A stretch of 60,970 nucleotides of DNA from positions 1,062,953 to 1,123,922 of the forward strand of contig VHZZ01000004.1 in NCBI GenBank assembly GCA_009801015.1, in the 5' to 3' direction. Shown piece after piece: positions 36,201 to 48,400 of the stretch (position 1 is its first letter; each line of letters starts with the position of its first letter). This DNA comes from Silene noctiflora (lineage: Eukaryota; Streptophyta; Magnoliopsida; Caryophyllales; Caryophyllaceae). The notes under the pieces are model-generated. The model did no database searches and was not told where the DNA came from. It saw only the letters and a list, made by a program, of their open reading frames with translations. Position numbers and translations under genes: made by a program.

Positions 36201-36283
36201 ATCAAGTTTTTGATATAGAAGGAAAGATCAAGAAAAAGGAGTGCTATTGTGGCGCATCCGAGTGCAGTGGTCGAATGTACTAA
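33209..36283 (+). CDS. SUVH: SUVH5/6-type histone H3 lysine-9 methyltransferase
   Basis: Chromatin-bound SET methyltransferase of the plant SUVH class, depositing H3K9me at methylated DNA. It is 1024 aa from one intronless coding exon, as usual for SUVH. The N-terminal ~510 residues are acidic and low-complexity, with two related motifs, KRTFPPGCG (~34-42) and VRTFPAGCG (~225-233). The SRA methyl-DNA-binding domain is ~563-735 (GAVPGVEIGDIFSYRLELAV; SGGYDNDVDNSDILIYTGQG). The Cys-rich pre-SET is ~778-845 (PRGCSCKDGC, CGPSCKCPLSCPNR). SET is ~850-1000: GKRGWGVRS, CEYIGE from C878, NHSCSPN at 951-957, ELTYHYNY at 988-995. Post-SET CYCGASEC (C1012, C1014, C1019) supplies zinc ligands. All catalytic motifs are intact, so it should be active. 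It is longer than Arabidopsis SUVH5/6 (about 790 aa) because of the N-terminus. Subclass 5 versus 6 is not settled. Confidence 0.95.
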   Translation: MGSIVGELKNFENGDSSLLIPTPKYKRRKVYAKRTFPPGCGPNAAPLCKQTQAEVVQGDKEINVDDVVNKVLQNIENGGEKGEDIREAERKEPQEQPGVENGVELKASDLVTCGTMKCVNEASKNLSAENTDTSVEIQNVEENPILVDDKHDPLNDLVEAKSESPTARRDSGIVDSKELTDVPSNKVEDEGTSVEQCLLPHYPLSSNLVWKERKYPPPRRVSAVRTFPAGCGRNLTICGDNRVVEDKSDTKMQETGVLNQKGGNLEKNKSSEDKIQGMVPEKSGYTHEQISEPNEEVAVEMVTQAPMLGQPCEIKGREENLEDNNDEHQDIEQSGYEGKDEMDIGSLPDRLKHDIVVYVKDKDKKKKPGSVSINDIKSKEESSFGNKIERPIIVQGIMSEASCPWRQEKGSAKSGVRAKESNRKKRPHSKFEDSAEKVEEKCTTIVPYVKDIDVNEDARPLQAIRYDDDSSENEEHNDFQFLPRPRDCEVTPPPFMAGSSSDRSPRSKVRETLRLFQVLVRKILHGEETKEKEKGKAGKRVDILASNMMKAKGKYINTQKRIGAVPGVEIGDIFSYRLELAVIGLHTPLQSGIDIMKHGKCSIAISVVASGGYDNDVDNSDILIYTGQGGNPTGANKQHEDQKLERANLALKNCIDEKSPVRVVRGFKETKSKSTDKGDGRSKMIATYTYDGLYTVEKYWTEVAASHGKLVYKFELRRIPGQHRLAWKEVKQSKKGKKREGCCVDDISEGKEKSPICAINTIDDEKPPPFTYITSVMYPDWCRPIPPRGCSCKDGCLDTDCCSCAANNGGEIPYNLSGAIVEAKPLVYECGPSCKCPLSCPNRVSQHGIKLPLEIFKTGKRGWGVRSISAIPSGSFICEYIGELLDDKEAEERAGSDEYLFDIGQNYNDSSLSDGISALMPETPSVASDVVENVGFTIDAARYGNIGRFINHSCSPNLYAQNVLYDYEDKRIPHIMMFAAENIPPLQELTYHYNYTIDQVFDIEGKIKKKECYCGASECSGRMY

Positions 36284-37996
36284 TAAAATTGGACTTGGCT
36301 GCTATTTCACTTGTAAGTCTCATACTCTCATCGATATAATTAGTTCTTTTGACGATACTTTTCCATCTCTTTCATCGCTATCTGTGTACTTTTGCTTACG
36401 GGTTTCAAGAGATCACAAGTAATATGTACCGATGTACATCCTCTGTATTAAACACGTATACTCGTCTATTCTTAATGAAGTGACTGCATTTTCATTTTTC
36501 TTTGTCGCAGGGTAATTGATCTTGTTCTATACACTACTATAAAAGGAATCAAATGGAGCCATGGAGGTCAACATATATGTGAAGCATAAAGAGGTATACA
36601 GCGTACTCTCTTTCCGCCTTTTTCTCTCTTACTCGAACATATTCAAAAGCAACCTATGTTTTCGGGATAGGAGGACCTTTAACATTCATCAAGTAGAGTA
36701 CACTAAGGTGTGCGATATTTTTTGGTAAGCATGAAACCATGTTGTCATCGCTGCTAATTTTTTCTCGAAAAGCATTTTTCTTGGTTGGTGCAACTCATGG
36801 AGCATTTCGGTTGGTCTAATCAAAATTGATCGACAAGGTTCAAAGCTCACAGACCAAAGAGAAGCCTTTCTTCTGTTTTAAGAAACTGACTTACTCGATG
36901 ATACGAAGATGGTCGTTACATGACTTGTTGATGCAGGTTTTTAACTTGAAAAAGGCCGGGTTATAATCTTTTTCTTTTTTTGTCGTCTCAAATAGTATAA
37001 ATGTATAATACCAAGTTTTTCGTTTTGTTTTATACGGAGTATAATCTTTGTAGCACATTAGAAGCAGGAAGTGTTTCTTGGCTTATAGTTGTAATAATTA
37101 ATAAGGATGCTAAGCGCGAGTCGAACATGGGATGTGACTATGTGAGGGACAAATAAATACTACTGCTTTGCTACTGAGTCCAACTTCTTAATTTCTGTAA
37201 AGAACTACAATACATAAAAAAAAAAAAAAAAAAAAAGGTCTGTTCTCCTAACAACCAAATTTTCGTGGGTTCTATTACGATAATTTTTTTTTAAAAAAAC
37301 ACGAGTGTTATTAAATTGTTTTATTTTTCATGCATTATTTCTTTTAAAGGTGATTTTTTCTCGGTCTAAAATTGACACATTTATAATAAAATGTGATCAT
37401 TTTTTGATAAAAAATTATCAAAACAATTTTAGCGGTAAATCTAGCTGCAACATTTTCTCATTAAATGATGGCAACATTTTCCCGTCTTAATTTCTGAAGG
37501 AAAAAGACTCGTCTAAAATGAGATTTGCCAATTTGATCACAAAAGTGAAACGACAGTGGCGTAGGCGTACCCCTTTCTACTGTCTATCCTCTTTACATGA
37601 AAATTGTTATGTATTGGATGAAGTGTATTAGATGAGATCTTGATTATCGGTCAATTCCAAAACTGCGGGATCAGACGGTCAAATATACTTTCTCCGCTTC
37701 ATTTCTTTCCCGTCAGAAATATAGAGGGATTGTTTCGATAGTAAAAGTCAACAATACAAATATAACGAAAAAAAGTAATCGCTCTTTCGACCTAAGCTCA
37801 AGTTTGAGGTCTTTACATATCTCTTCGCCAAAATCTTGGAATGTGTTGAACCCACATTGTCGATTCTGATTCCTGTGACTCGATATTCTCATCTTGAGAT
37901 TAACTTAAACCCGCCAGATACATATACTTGTATAATGTGTCCTACAGAACTAGTGAACAAACATAAAACCCTCACAATTTCGATTGTAGGCACAAG
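36284..37996. other. Intergenic region between SUVH and the SpoU gene, convergent
   Basis: The left end is the SUVH 3' UTR, with a possible intron from GTAAGT at 36313 to CGCAG at 36510. An A run of about 22 bases lies near 37217-37238. I see nothing else of note. The right end should include the SpoU-gene 3' UTR. Open frames here are short and without domains. Confidence 0.5.
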
Positions 37997-39458
37997 TCAT
38001 TTTGATCTCTGTTGACGAGTATATTCCCAGACTGCTATGGCTCCACTGACATGAACGTTAAGCGACCGCACAACTCCCAACTGTGGGATCTCAATGCAAG
38101 CATCCAGAGCATGAATTATGTCAGCAGGTATGCCCTCTTTTTCACGACCGAGAACAAGAACCTGGGAGAAAATAATAGCGCTCTTACTCAAATCTACACA
38201 AATCTTACGCAGCTCAAACTGGAATACTTTTACACGACTCAAAAGTTATCAAAACCTTGAGAAAGGATGGGATAAGAGATGAAGTTTCATTGTATTGACA
38301 TTTTACCGTTTTCTGGGGGTAGGTATACTTGTCGAGGAGGACGCTATTTGCAGTTTGCTCCAATCCCAATATCGAGAAACCCTCTCGCTTCTTTTTCTCC
38401 AAAAAGTTTTTGACGCTGTCCACAGGAACCTCTATGATGGGTACCCACTTCTCAGCCGTCACACTGTTGAAGATAAGTAATGAGAGGCCAGAAAAATCGA
38501 AATAAAAAAAAATGTTTATGGAACCACTTTTGCTGACTTGGTTCCTTAATAATTAGCCTAAATGATTGTGTACCGGTTTTTCTAATGTGGGGATCTAAGG
38601 GCACATGTTAAAGTCACTTAAAAAGGAAACTTTGCCAATGAATGTTACATGTATTATACTACTATGAGCAGGATTGATCTATCTAATTATAGTGGTAACT
38701 GGTTAGGGCCAAAATCAAAAGGGGTATGAATGTATGATAAATCATTGTATTATGGTCTAGGAACCACACCTAGAGCTGATAGGCACAGATGAAAAATGCC
38801 CAAATCAACATGAAGATGCTTAAAAATTACAACTACAAGAGCAACGTAACCCTAGTGTCTTAAGAGCTCTGCCAAATTGCAGGAAAGGGGAGTTTGGATG
38901 TACGGCCTTAACCCGCTGACACAGAGAGGTTGTTTCTACATGACCCAAAATGAAAATTGCGTCAAGAATCGCATCGAATTACTGTGAGACATCTTGCTTT
39001 ATTTCCATAATAATTGAAAAACAAAAGGAAAAATAAAGTAGGGAAAGAGAGCAGAAAGACAAAAACCTTATCAGCTGGAACTGTTTATCCTGTAGCACAC
39101 TAGCATCAGCCACTGTCAAACCACTTGCTTTGAAAACCTACCAAAAACATAGAGCGCTTCTCTTTACAAGGACCGAACATCAAAGAGTATGACAGAAACA
39201 AAAGGCCCACAGTGTTGTACCAAAGAAATATCAAAGGATAGAAAATGAAAATGTACAACATTTAGGCTGGTAATACAGTAGCTTATCGCATGGCTTAAAA
39301 ACACACCTCACAAGTCCTTGCCAAACCAGCAAGATTAGGTATACGATCAATAAGTGAAGCTACAAGTATGATCTGCTGTCTATTGGCCTTCATCTTCTCC
39401 ATAGATGTGTTTCTCGAATGCAGTATTTGCTCAAGGAGTTGATCCTCCTTTTCAATCT
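37997..39458 (-). other. SpoU/SPOUT catalytic domain of the TARBP1-type gene (last four exons)
   Basis: The last four exons (39458-39307, 39137-39067, 38463-38307, 38161-37997) encode the trefoil-knot methyltransferase. Motif 1 is IPNLAGLARTCEVFKA, with the invariant Asn and Arg. Motif 2 is LVLGREKEGIP. Motif 3 is IEIPQLGVVRSLNVHVSGAI, the S-adenosylmethionine-binding loop. The protein ends VWEYTRQQRSK. All three motifs are intact, so the enzyme should be catalytically competent. The target (probably tRNA G18) is inferred from Trm3/TARBP1, not visible in the sequence. Confidence 0.92.
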
Positions 39459-42400
39459 CTGCCAGCAGAGACTAAGTTTAGAGAGAGAGAAAAAAAAAAA
39501 CACCAACTATTCAGAACACGAGGTACAAGTTATATCTTTATATACATGCTGTGTAAAACCTCATCTAAGCGAGCCAGATCCAAGTCCATTTCTTAACACA
39601 ATCTGATGAATAGCTACAAGGCTAAACTTATCCATGGCAAAAGCATGACCTAGTGTAGCTGAACCAACTTGACTAAGACGGCCCTATTCTAAATCTAAGG
39701 TAAGACAGAAAGATGTTGATCAGGCCTGGTTTAACTCGATTGAACTAACTTCACCAGAAATTAGTCTGATAATGATTTAACTTTCTTGTAACCTATTCAT
39801 AACAGGCTCAAACAATATTGACCTGAAAACACTGAGGCAGAAGGCCCTACACGTATCACTAGTTTGCCAGGGACCCAAAAGGCAGACAATACAAATCAAC
39901 ACAGTTTGTAACCATATTCCCCCTTCACGATGACTAGAGCTTGAATCATGTGAACAAGTAACCCAGGACAGACAAGACAGTTTGTAAGCACATTCCTCCC
40001 ACCAAAGGCACTAACCATCTGGGACTTATCTAAAGTCTAAATCTGTCGAAAATAACTTACTAGAATGAAACTTCATCACTCACGTCCGAAATCCTCTCCA
40101 CTTTTAAAACCCAAACAGCTCAATCAACATTTCTCATCAGCACAATATTCTGATATGGCATAATGCTTATGTACTGGACTATCATCATCATCTAAAAAAT
40201 TTAATTGAGCTTCATCTAAACAAAGACAATCAATCATCAAAATCATTACCATCATGCAGCATGTCATGTTTTGACAATGTGAACTTCTTCTGAAAATCCA
40301 AAGAAAATTCACTAGATGGAAAAGGAAGCAGCACATCGTGCCCTGAATCTGTCGAAAAACTTTTAAGATCCTCGATGGTCATTAAACTCTCGTTCTTGAG
40401 AGTAACTTCGTCCTTAGCCATTGAACTTCTAAGCTCTTCTCTGACATCCTACACAAAACTTCAAGATGAGACCGACCAAAAAGCACAAAGCAAGGAATGG
40501 TAAGTGGAAAAACTTACATTCAGAAAAGTCACCAGTTGCTCCATAAGAGACATCGGAACACACTCAAACTCAATATCCTACAAGATACCAAAATGGGAAT
40601 CAAAGTTTATAGAGAAGAGATCTTACAGCTCAGCAAAATAGTCTATTCCACATGAGATTTCAAGTTCGAGGTTTGCACGTTTACACATGCAACAAGATAA
40701 GGCAAGCTTTAATGTTTTCAAGAAAGATATTTACAGACATGCTTCTAGAGTAACCAGCAATCAGAGAATAGCACTGCATGTTATTCAGCAATTCATAATA
40801 GCCTTAGAAATGATCAAGTTTCAATAACTTTATTCCACAAGGTTCTTTAGCTCTCTTACGCTCATGTCCTGGTATGTAGATAGATTTCGTGACTGCCCAG
40901 TTAGTTCATACTCTGATAACTGCTAGCCAAACAATTCCAAAATGACAAGAGACTGTAATTCGGAGGGAAACACAGGCAAGCACAAAAGTGTATCACGAAA
41001 CTCTAGAGCATATATGATTTACAAAAGTAACCAGGATCTAAACTGAGGCACTTCAGTAAAAAATTATCAGAAAATATGTAAAGAGGACTTGATATGAGTG
41101 AAATTGGTCACAGGTTGAAAATAGAAATGTTCATTAGGTCATGTCCATCCTTATGAAGAAGAATCTACCTCAACACGGTTAGAGAAGATTCCTGCAGGTG
41201 TAACTGATTTATCCGGACAAAAATCATCAAGATATCCCTCCATTGAGGCTCGCAATCTGTGAGCAGTAAGCAGCTAATGGTCAGGTACTCAGGTATGCTT
41301 ATGCAAAACTATCAAACAAAAGAACCCAGAGCTGCACAAATATTTGATTGTAACAAACAAAAATTTCATCCAGTCCAAAGAGCAACTGGGAAAGACATGG
41401 ATCAAGGAGAAGATAAGTGACATCAAAACTAATTTTTTCGAGTGAAAGTAGCACAGGAAAACATGGATGAAACAGAGCTCTTCACTGTCATAAGTTCAAA
41501 CTGTTTACTTTTGGTGAGAATTAGCCTTTGTTTTTTTTCCCAAGACAAAGAAGCAGAAAACTACCTCACACAATCAGGATTTTGAGATAAATATGTCCTC
41601 AAATTGCATAAGCACTTCTTTTCCAGATTGATGGAAACAGAGCTAGTAGGCAGCAGCTTACAGAGGACCTTATATACTAGCAACTGAAGATTGGAAAAAT
41701 GATGTAAGCATGCAGGCTCAGTTCACATGCTCAACGTAAATAAAGACAAAAGTAGAGCAGGTATACTTGAGTAAAACCACGCAAGGTATGATGATGAGAT
41801 GTCAACAAGGGAATTATTGGAGGAAGTAATTCATCCAAATGCCTTGACTGAACTTCAGCTTTTGCATGGAGCATGATGTTGGCCGCAATAAACACATAAG
41901 AGGATAATGCCTGCATCCAATTCAAAAGTTCAGTTATCTTAATCGTATATCTATCCATGTCCAATGTATGATATTAGACTAACTCTAAAACTTGATATGC
42001 GTCACAGATTTAAAAACAATCGAAAAGAATGGACACATACCAGGAAAAGATGCAGAGAAGAAAAGAGTGTAAATGAATTTATGATATGCTAATGCCATGC
42101 AGGATAGAGAGCACAATAACACAAAAATATTCAAAAAGAAGTACTCAGGCAAACCAACTTCGGAACAAATATGGATGCTAGATTGATAATCATAAAAAAA
42201 TGTCAATCATTACAGACAACTTTCTGTCATGGGAAGAAATAAACAAAAAAATATGTCACAATGGCAGATGCATCCTAACACTTAACTATAGGAAAATTCT
42301 GATTTCTATCTCTATAACAAAAAGATTTCAGCACACTAATAATGATGATAATTTTAGCTCCTTTCAGTGTGCAAAAGTATGAATCTCCAACAGCAACAAA

Positions 42401-45400
42401 ATTACCCTGACCCCTCAACACCTCCCCATAATTGCGGGGTAAAGAGGAGTCGGATATACACAGCTTTACCCGTACACTGAGAGGCTGTTTCTAAAAGACC
42501 CGAAATGAAAATTGTCGATAATAATATATGGCATGAAACTCTGCAGCCGTGAAAAACTCAGGAGAATGACCATGCATCACAGTACAGTGGCCGGTGAGAA
42601 AGAAATTATATGCATACCTGCGTCTTCATATCATAATCACATAAAATAGGAACTAGATGCTTTTGTACCTGTAATGAAATTAAAGCAAATTCAGCCAACT
42701 GTATTTCTTCCTGAATCCTAATCATATGCAAGGAAAGCAGTTATATCCTGAATTAGTCATGGGCATCCCAATAGGAACAGTATGATCCATTTAATATGTA
42801 TCTGTAACATAAACCACTCCATAATTCACAGTTTAATATTTATTTTACGTGACTACAACAATAGTACTTACTCCAATTCTATATGTTCTTCCTTGTTGCT
42901 TATTGTGAAGTTTCATTTGATCTTCTCGTTTCCTTTCTGGGTAATTATTTCAACATGTCCCAAGTTACAACAAAATTGCTGCTACTGGGAATGGAAAAAT
43001 AGGGAATTGCAATAGCTTTTATAGCCTAACACCACTTACACCAGGCTGCATGTACCGGAATGTCGGATACGGTTATTTCCCGCGAAATTTTGAACTTTTT
43101 GGTCTAAAATGAAAGTGTCGAAGTGCCGTGCCGTGTGGGACAGGTGACCAAAAGTGAAGTGTCGGAGTAACACGTGTCTACCACAAAAACTATAATGTCA
43201 TAATTTTTCTTGAGTTTAACAATCTATATACTGGACATTTTTTTTAACAATTGGTCTCTCCAAAGCGGCAGCTCAAATGCTATATCACAGACTCGCCGCG
43301 CAAAATGGCAGCTCTTCTTCATACACAGCTTCTAAAATCCACTCCCAAGTCCTACATAGACCCTATCGTAAAATGTCGCAATGCGGCCCAAAACACAACT
43401 TTTATTTTCCTAGCATTATTTCTAATAAATATTCAGTATTAACAGTACGAAATGACAACGTTGTCATCATAAAGTGGCTTTCTGAGTACACTATCTCCTC
43501 TATTAATAAGCCCACTTGCACATTGAGTTTTATTTTACCAGTATTCTTAATCTTTGTGCCAATTACTATGGGAAGAAGTAAATCTGGAAATGGAGGAAGT
43601 ATTTGTAAGATTAGTTTGGAAAGATAGGTGTCTTCTATGCACATAAAGAGGAGAAAATTGAAAGTCATGCTTTTAAGATGCATTAAAATTTTATCGAGAA
43701 TTTCCTCAAAAAAAAAAAATTTATCGAGAATATAGAAAGAAAGAAAAAAAACCATGTCTCTTTTGAAATGCAGAACTTGATTACAGTTTCAAAAAGAGGA
43801 ATAAAATCCTAAATGTGGACGCAGGAGAACCAGAAAACTAGAAAACATATCACACCTGATATAACAGAATATTTACATACCAAAAATGGAAAGTCGAGGT
43901 AAACACGTATCGCAAAAGTTTCCAAGTATTGTCGAACTGCGGGAAAGTTGTTCCGCTGCAATAAGTGTAGCATAAATAACATTAATTGATTGAAGCTTAG
44001 AGCAGAAAGTGACTACTACACAAGATAAAACTATCGTGTTCTTTTATACGAGGCGGGGAGATAAATATATGTACCGTCACATTGTACAAACACAAGTTTC
44101 AATAAATTACTTCATGGTTGCGAAGAGGCCACCTATAAAGACCTTTAGAAAAATCAAATAGTCAACTGTATTTTCATACTTTCTCTTCTTTCCTGGGCTT
44201 TCAGTCACGAAACAGCTTCATCATCCAAAAGAGAGAATATAGTGGATGGATCAACTCATACATAAGTAATAGTAACCTTCTACGCAACCAAAGTAATAAT
44301 TTTAGAAAAAAAATTGAACTTTCAAAAGATCAGACTTTTATTTTTGTTTTTTCAAGATCTGCTAGAATTGTGCAGTTTTCATAATTTTCTCGAAATTTTC
44401 TGATGAAGCCAAAAACGCTTAAAGTCCTGATGCTGACGAATAAAAATTAAAAATTTTCCTCATTATAAGCGAATCCACTTTCAAAGTCACAAAACCCGTG
44501 AATCCATGATATTTGACCAAAAAAAGTCGTCAAAACACTCACTTTTCAAAAAGAAAAAAAAAAACAGATTTGCTGCTTTCTTAAGTATGTGTCTAGAAAA
44601 CCTAGCGCGCCAAAATCATCACTCACATAAAGGCATGTTGATAAGTAGTCTATCACTCTCTGAATAATGTCTTGACGAACAAATCTTGATAGAACGCATA
44701 TCATCTGCCAAGCACGAACTTTCCGACGATGAATCTGTTTCACACAAAAAGAAATTGTATCCAAAAACAGATGTCTCAGTTATATAAGTGAGATCCTCAA
44801 TTCCAAACAGCAGAACTAAAAGAAGTATTTAATGTTCACTTCTGATCCCAACCATATATATATAGCAACAAGTAGTGCAGCCTAGTTCAAACAGACCTAC
44901 AACTCACCGCACTATGCTTTTTATACAGTTCTTTTGAAAGATCCTTGTCATTGACCTGCATCAATGGATAAAAGCAAATGAAGTTAATTAAGCGGAAAAA
45001 AAAAGTAAAAAAAAATGGCCTCACGGCATACAAATGCAACCTTTTCCAGCATGGAACCTAGACAAAAATGAATTCTGATAGTTCTTTAATGTCAAACAAA
45101 TCCAACAAAAGTACTTTATATAAAAATAGAAGCTGTACCGTAGAGTCAAGAAGCTCCAATAAAAATGCTTTTCCAGATTCAAGCGCCGCGCAGCAATCAG
45201 CACTTTGTTTCCCTGATCCAACTAAATCAGCTAAATCTGCTAACTTGTTAAACAGTACTGCAATAGAGACTCGAGCATACAGCTCCGTATTGATAAAGGC
45301 CTGAAATGATAAGTCAGTCATTGAAACCCAATATCATATGAGAGCAGGAATATGAGAGAGAGTCTAAACCACTTATTAATCCTCTTACAATCTCAATAAT

Positions 45401-48400
45401 TGACCAGACTGACCATATGGTATCTTTTGGTGCAGACACCATTTAGTAAAGAAACGTTATCTGTATCAATTTACACCAGATCCAAGGCTATCTTGTTATG
45501 ACATCCAAACAGAGACTAACTATATTTTAAAAACTACTATGTATCTAAGTTAATGTGCCCAGTCCAGCGAAATCAGGGTTAATGGTTTCGTAGAACTACT
45601 TAAAAAATGACACGAGCCTCTAGTTCTTGTTAAGTGTGCAATAAGATTCTTTTTGAGTAATCTTAACTGAAAAAATACAGAAAAGTCAAGTGCCAGTCCA
45701 TAAGGAGCACTTGAAGCTAACTAAATAGGAGGCTAGGGCAGAAGAGCAATCTCAACTCTCGACGCGTAGGAATAATAGAATTTACAACATCAGACTTATC
45801 GGTAACATTCTTATACTCATAGGTGGTAGTCTGGTACAAGTGATTTATAAGAATTGATTTCCAGAAATAAATAAAAAGGTCACATACTGCAGTCATCTCA
45901 TTGTCTGAAAGCATTCCCAACAAAGACACTTCAGATTTTGCTTCACCATTTTCCAATAGTTCAGCTTCAAAATCTTCGTCGAAAGCAACTGGACAGAGAT
46001 AAATCCCAAAAAACTGTACAGTTGTTCTACATCCATAATCTGAGAGCAGATAATGAAGAAAATCTCAACAATAGCCGACTCACCAGAACCATAAAGAGTT
46101 AATAGCTTTAGCTCTTTCATATAGTACTTTATGACCCCAGGATTAGATAGCCAAAGCCCTGTCAAATGTAGGGCTGTAAGACGGATAGTACGTGGACTTT
46201 TTGCGCCTTCTTCAAGAATCTTTTCACAGAACTACAGCATATAAATCATGCATAAAAACCCTTGAAATAACGTAGAGGGGAGATACAATATTCAATGCTA
46301 AGTAAAAATGTCAGACGTACCCATTTGAGAGGGCCAGGTGCATTGTGAACCACATGCATGTCTTCATCTCTAAAACTCGACACATGCAAGACAGAAGAGA
46401 GAAGTGCTGCAATTGGAGCAACTCTACGCTTATTACAACTAGTGTGCAGGATCCACGAAGACCTGACCAGCTGCCATATCATCTGGTGATTAAAAAAAAT
46501 CAGTAAAATATGTCATACGTTTAAGGATAATAAAATAGAAATAATTGAATAACATCCCTGCTTAGTGCAGTGAGTACAGTACAGAACAGAACAGAACAGA
46601 AGGAGACTTTTTGGAGGCACTTATATAATGATTAGTGGCGGNNNNNNNNNNNNNNNNNNNNNNNNNNNNNNNNNNNNNNNNNNNNNNNNNNNNNNNNNNN
46701 NNNNNNNNNNNNNNNNNNNNNNNNNNNNNNNNNNNNNNNNNNNNNNNNNNNNNNNNNNNNNNNNNNNNNNNNNNNNNNNNNNNNNNNNNNNNNNNNNNNN
46801 NNNNNNNNNNNNNNNNNNNNNNNNNNGAAAAAGTGGTTATATCATATTAGAGCAAAGGGTACCCAGCAGTTCAATATTGTTTTTCTGTAAAATCAAATAT
46901 TAGTTAAACTCTATGGAGCTTAGTTTAAAAAAGCGCGCCTTGGATGAGGCACCAGCAAAAATGCCTCTATGCATCTTAGGTACGCCTTTTAGACAAAACT
47001 CACTTAACAAGACTCGCTAGTACGCACTTTCCATATCTTTTTCATCTAGATCTTTAATTATGACATTTTCCCCATTATTCCTACCTTTTACTCCTTTCAA
47101 TGTTAGCCAGTGTGAAAAATCCTAAAAAAGGTATTGTTGTCCAAAATTTTATTTGGAAAAATACAAAGTTTTATGAAAAATAGGGGACATCGTGTCCACA
47201 AGGCGCGCGCCTTCGCCTTGTGCTTTCCGGCTCGTCGCCTTAGCCTCTTAGTGCCTCAGTGCGCCTCTTCAATATAAGCTATGAAGAGAGTAACAAGAAG
47301 AATGGTATTAAAACTCGGTTTGAAACTGTATCTCAAAAAAAATCAGTCACCGAATCCTATTTTCGGTCTTTCTTAACAAATACGGCCGAAATTCTCTCAA
47401 AAAGTGGTCATGGTAATCTTCAAAACTTTGGCAACCCAATCACGACCGGGTTATGAGACCAATATTTAATACTATGAAAAATAAGAGTAGGGAAAAAACA
47501 GACAGGAAACAACTGTATGACAGAACCAAACATGACAAAATTGATTAAAATCAACTAACTTAGCAGCTAAGGTCGTTAAGGGACAGTGTATAACCCATCA
47601 CTACGGTACATATCCATCAGACATTTCCCTTGAGGCTCCCTTCATAAATACACATACAGAAGAAAAACAAATTAGTAGAGCGATTCATACCTGCACATCA
47701 ACCCCATGACACCTAGAAACATAAGAACTGCCAGAAGTTAATAGATCCAACACCATTCTCACTGATCTCAGCATTGGTAAAACGGAAACTTCTCCAGCAT
47801 TTTCGAGACTGTCAATTCATTATAGTTGACAGTGATGAGGCTAATTCAAAACCATCTAAGATTGCTGAATTTCTCATGTCATGCAAACTTTTAAGTATAC
47901 AGTGAACTTATTACCTCACAACAAGATCGGTAAAGATAAATCTGACAGCGTCATCAGAGAAGAAAACATCACCATGGCTAAGCTGGACTCCATTTTGAAG
48001 AGCATGATTTGGGATTGACAATATAGCCTCCAGGCAAAGCCACTGAATCATGGAAGGGGTGTGGAGGGAAGGAATATTAATGCATTGTTTGGATACAAGA
48101 ATGCCCATAAATCAAAAACTGACTTCAAGAGTATGAATTTCGGTGCATATGCATAAGCCCTATTAATCACTTCATCTAGTTATATACCACTTTTATTATT
48201 TCATAGAATTCATACCATGAGAAGATAAAATTTTAACTACATCTAATATTTTGTTTATTTTTTGATTTCCAATGGAGCCAAAGACTCACTAAACTTTGGC
48301 ATAGTAAAATATGATGGAATACAGTTAAATGAAAAACTAATATTTTGAGCATTTAGTATTGTGAAGAAGCAAGTGCAGTTATCAGCACAATTTTCATTAT

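Noticed and set aside
40124..40336. Minus-strand open frame continuing past exon 40448-40250
   Set aside because: It is in another frame. The donor GTAATG after 40250 joins in phase to 39458.
43277..43627. 116-codon plus-strand open frame inside the SpoU gene
   Set aside because: It lies antisense in an intron with no domain and no splice context.
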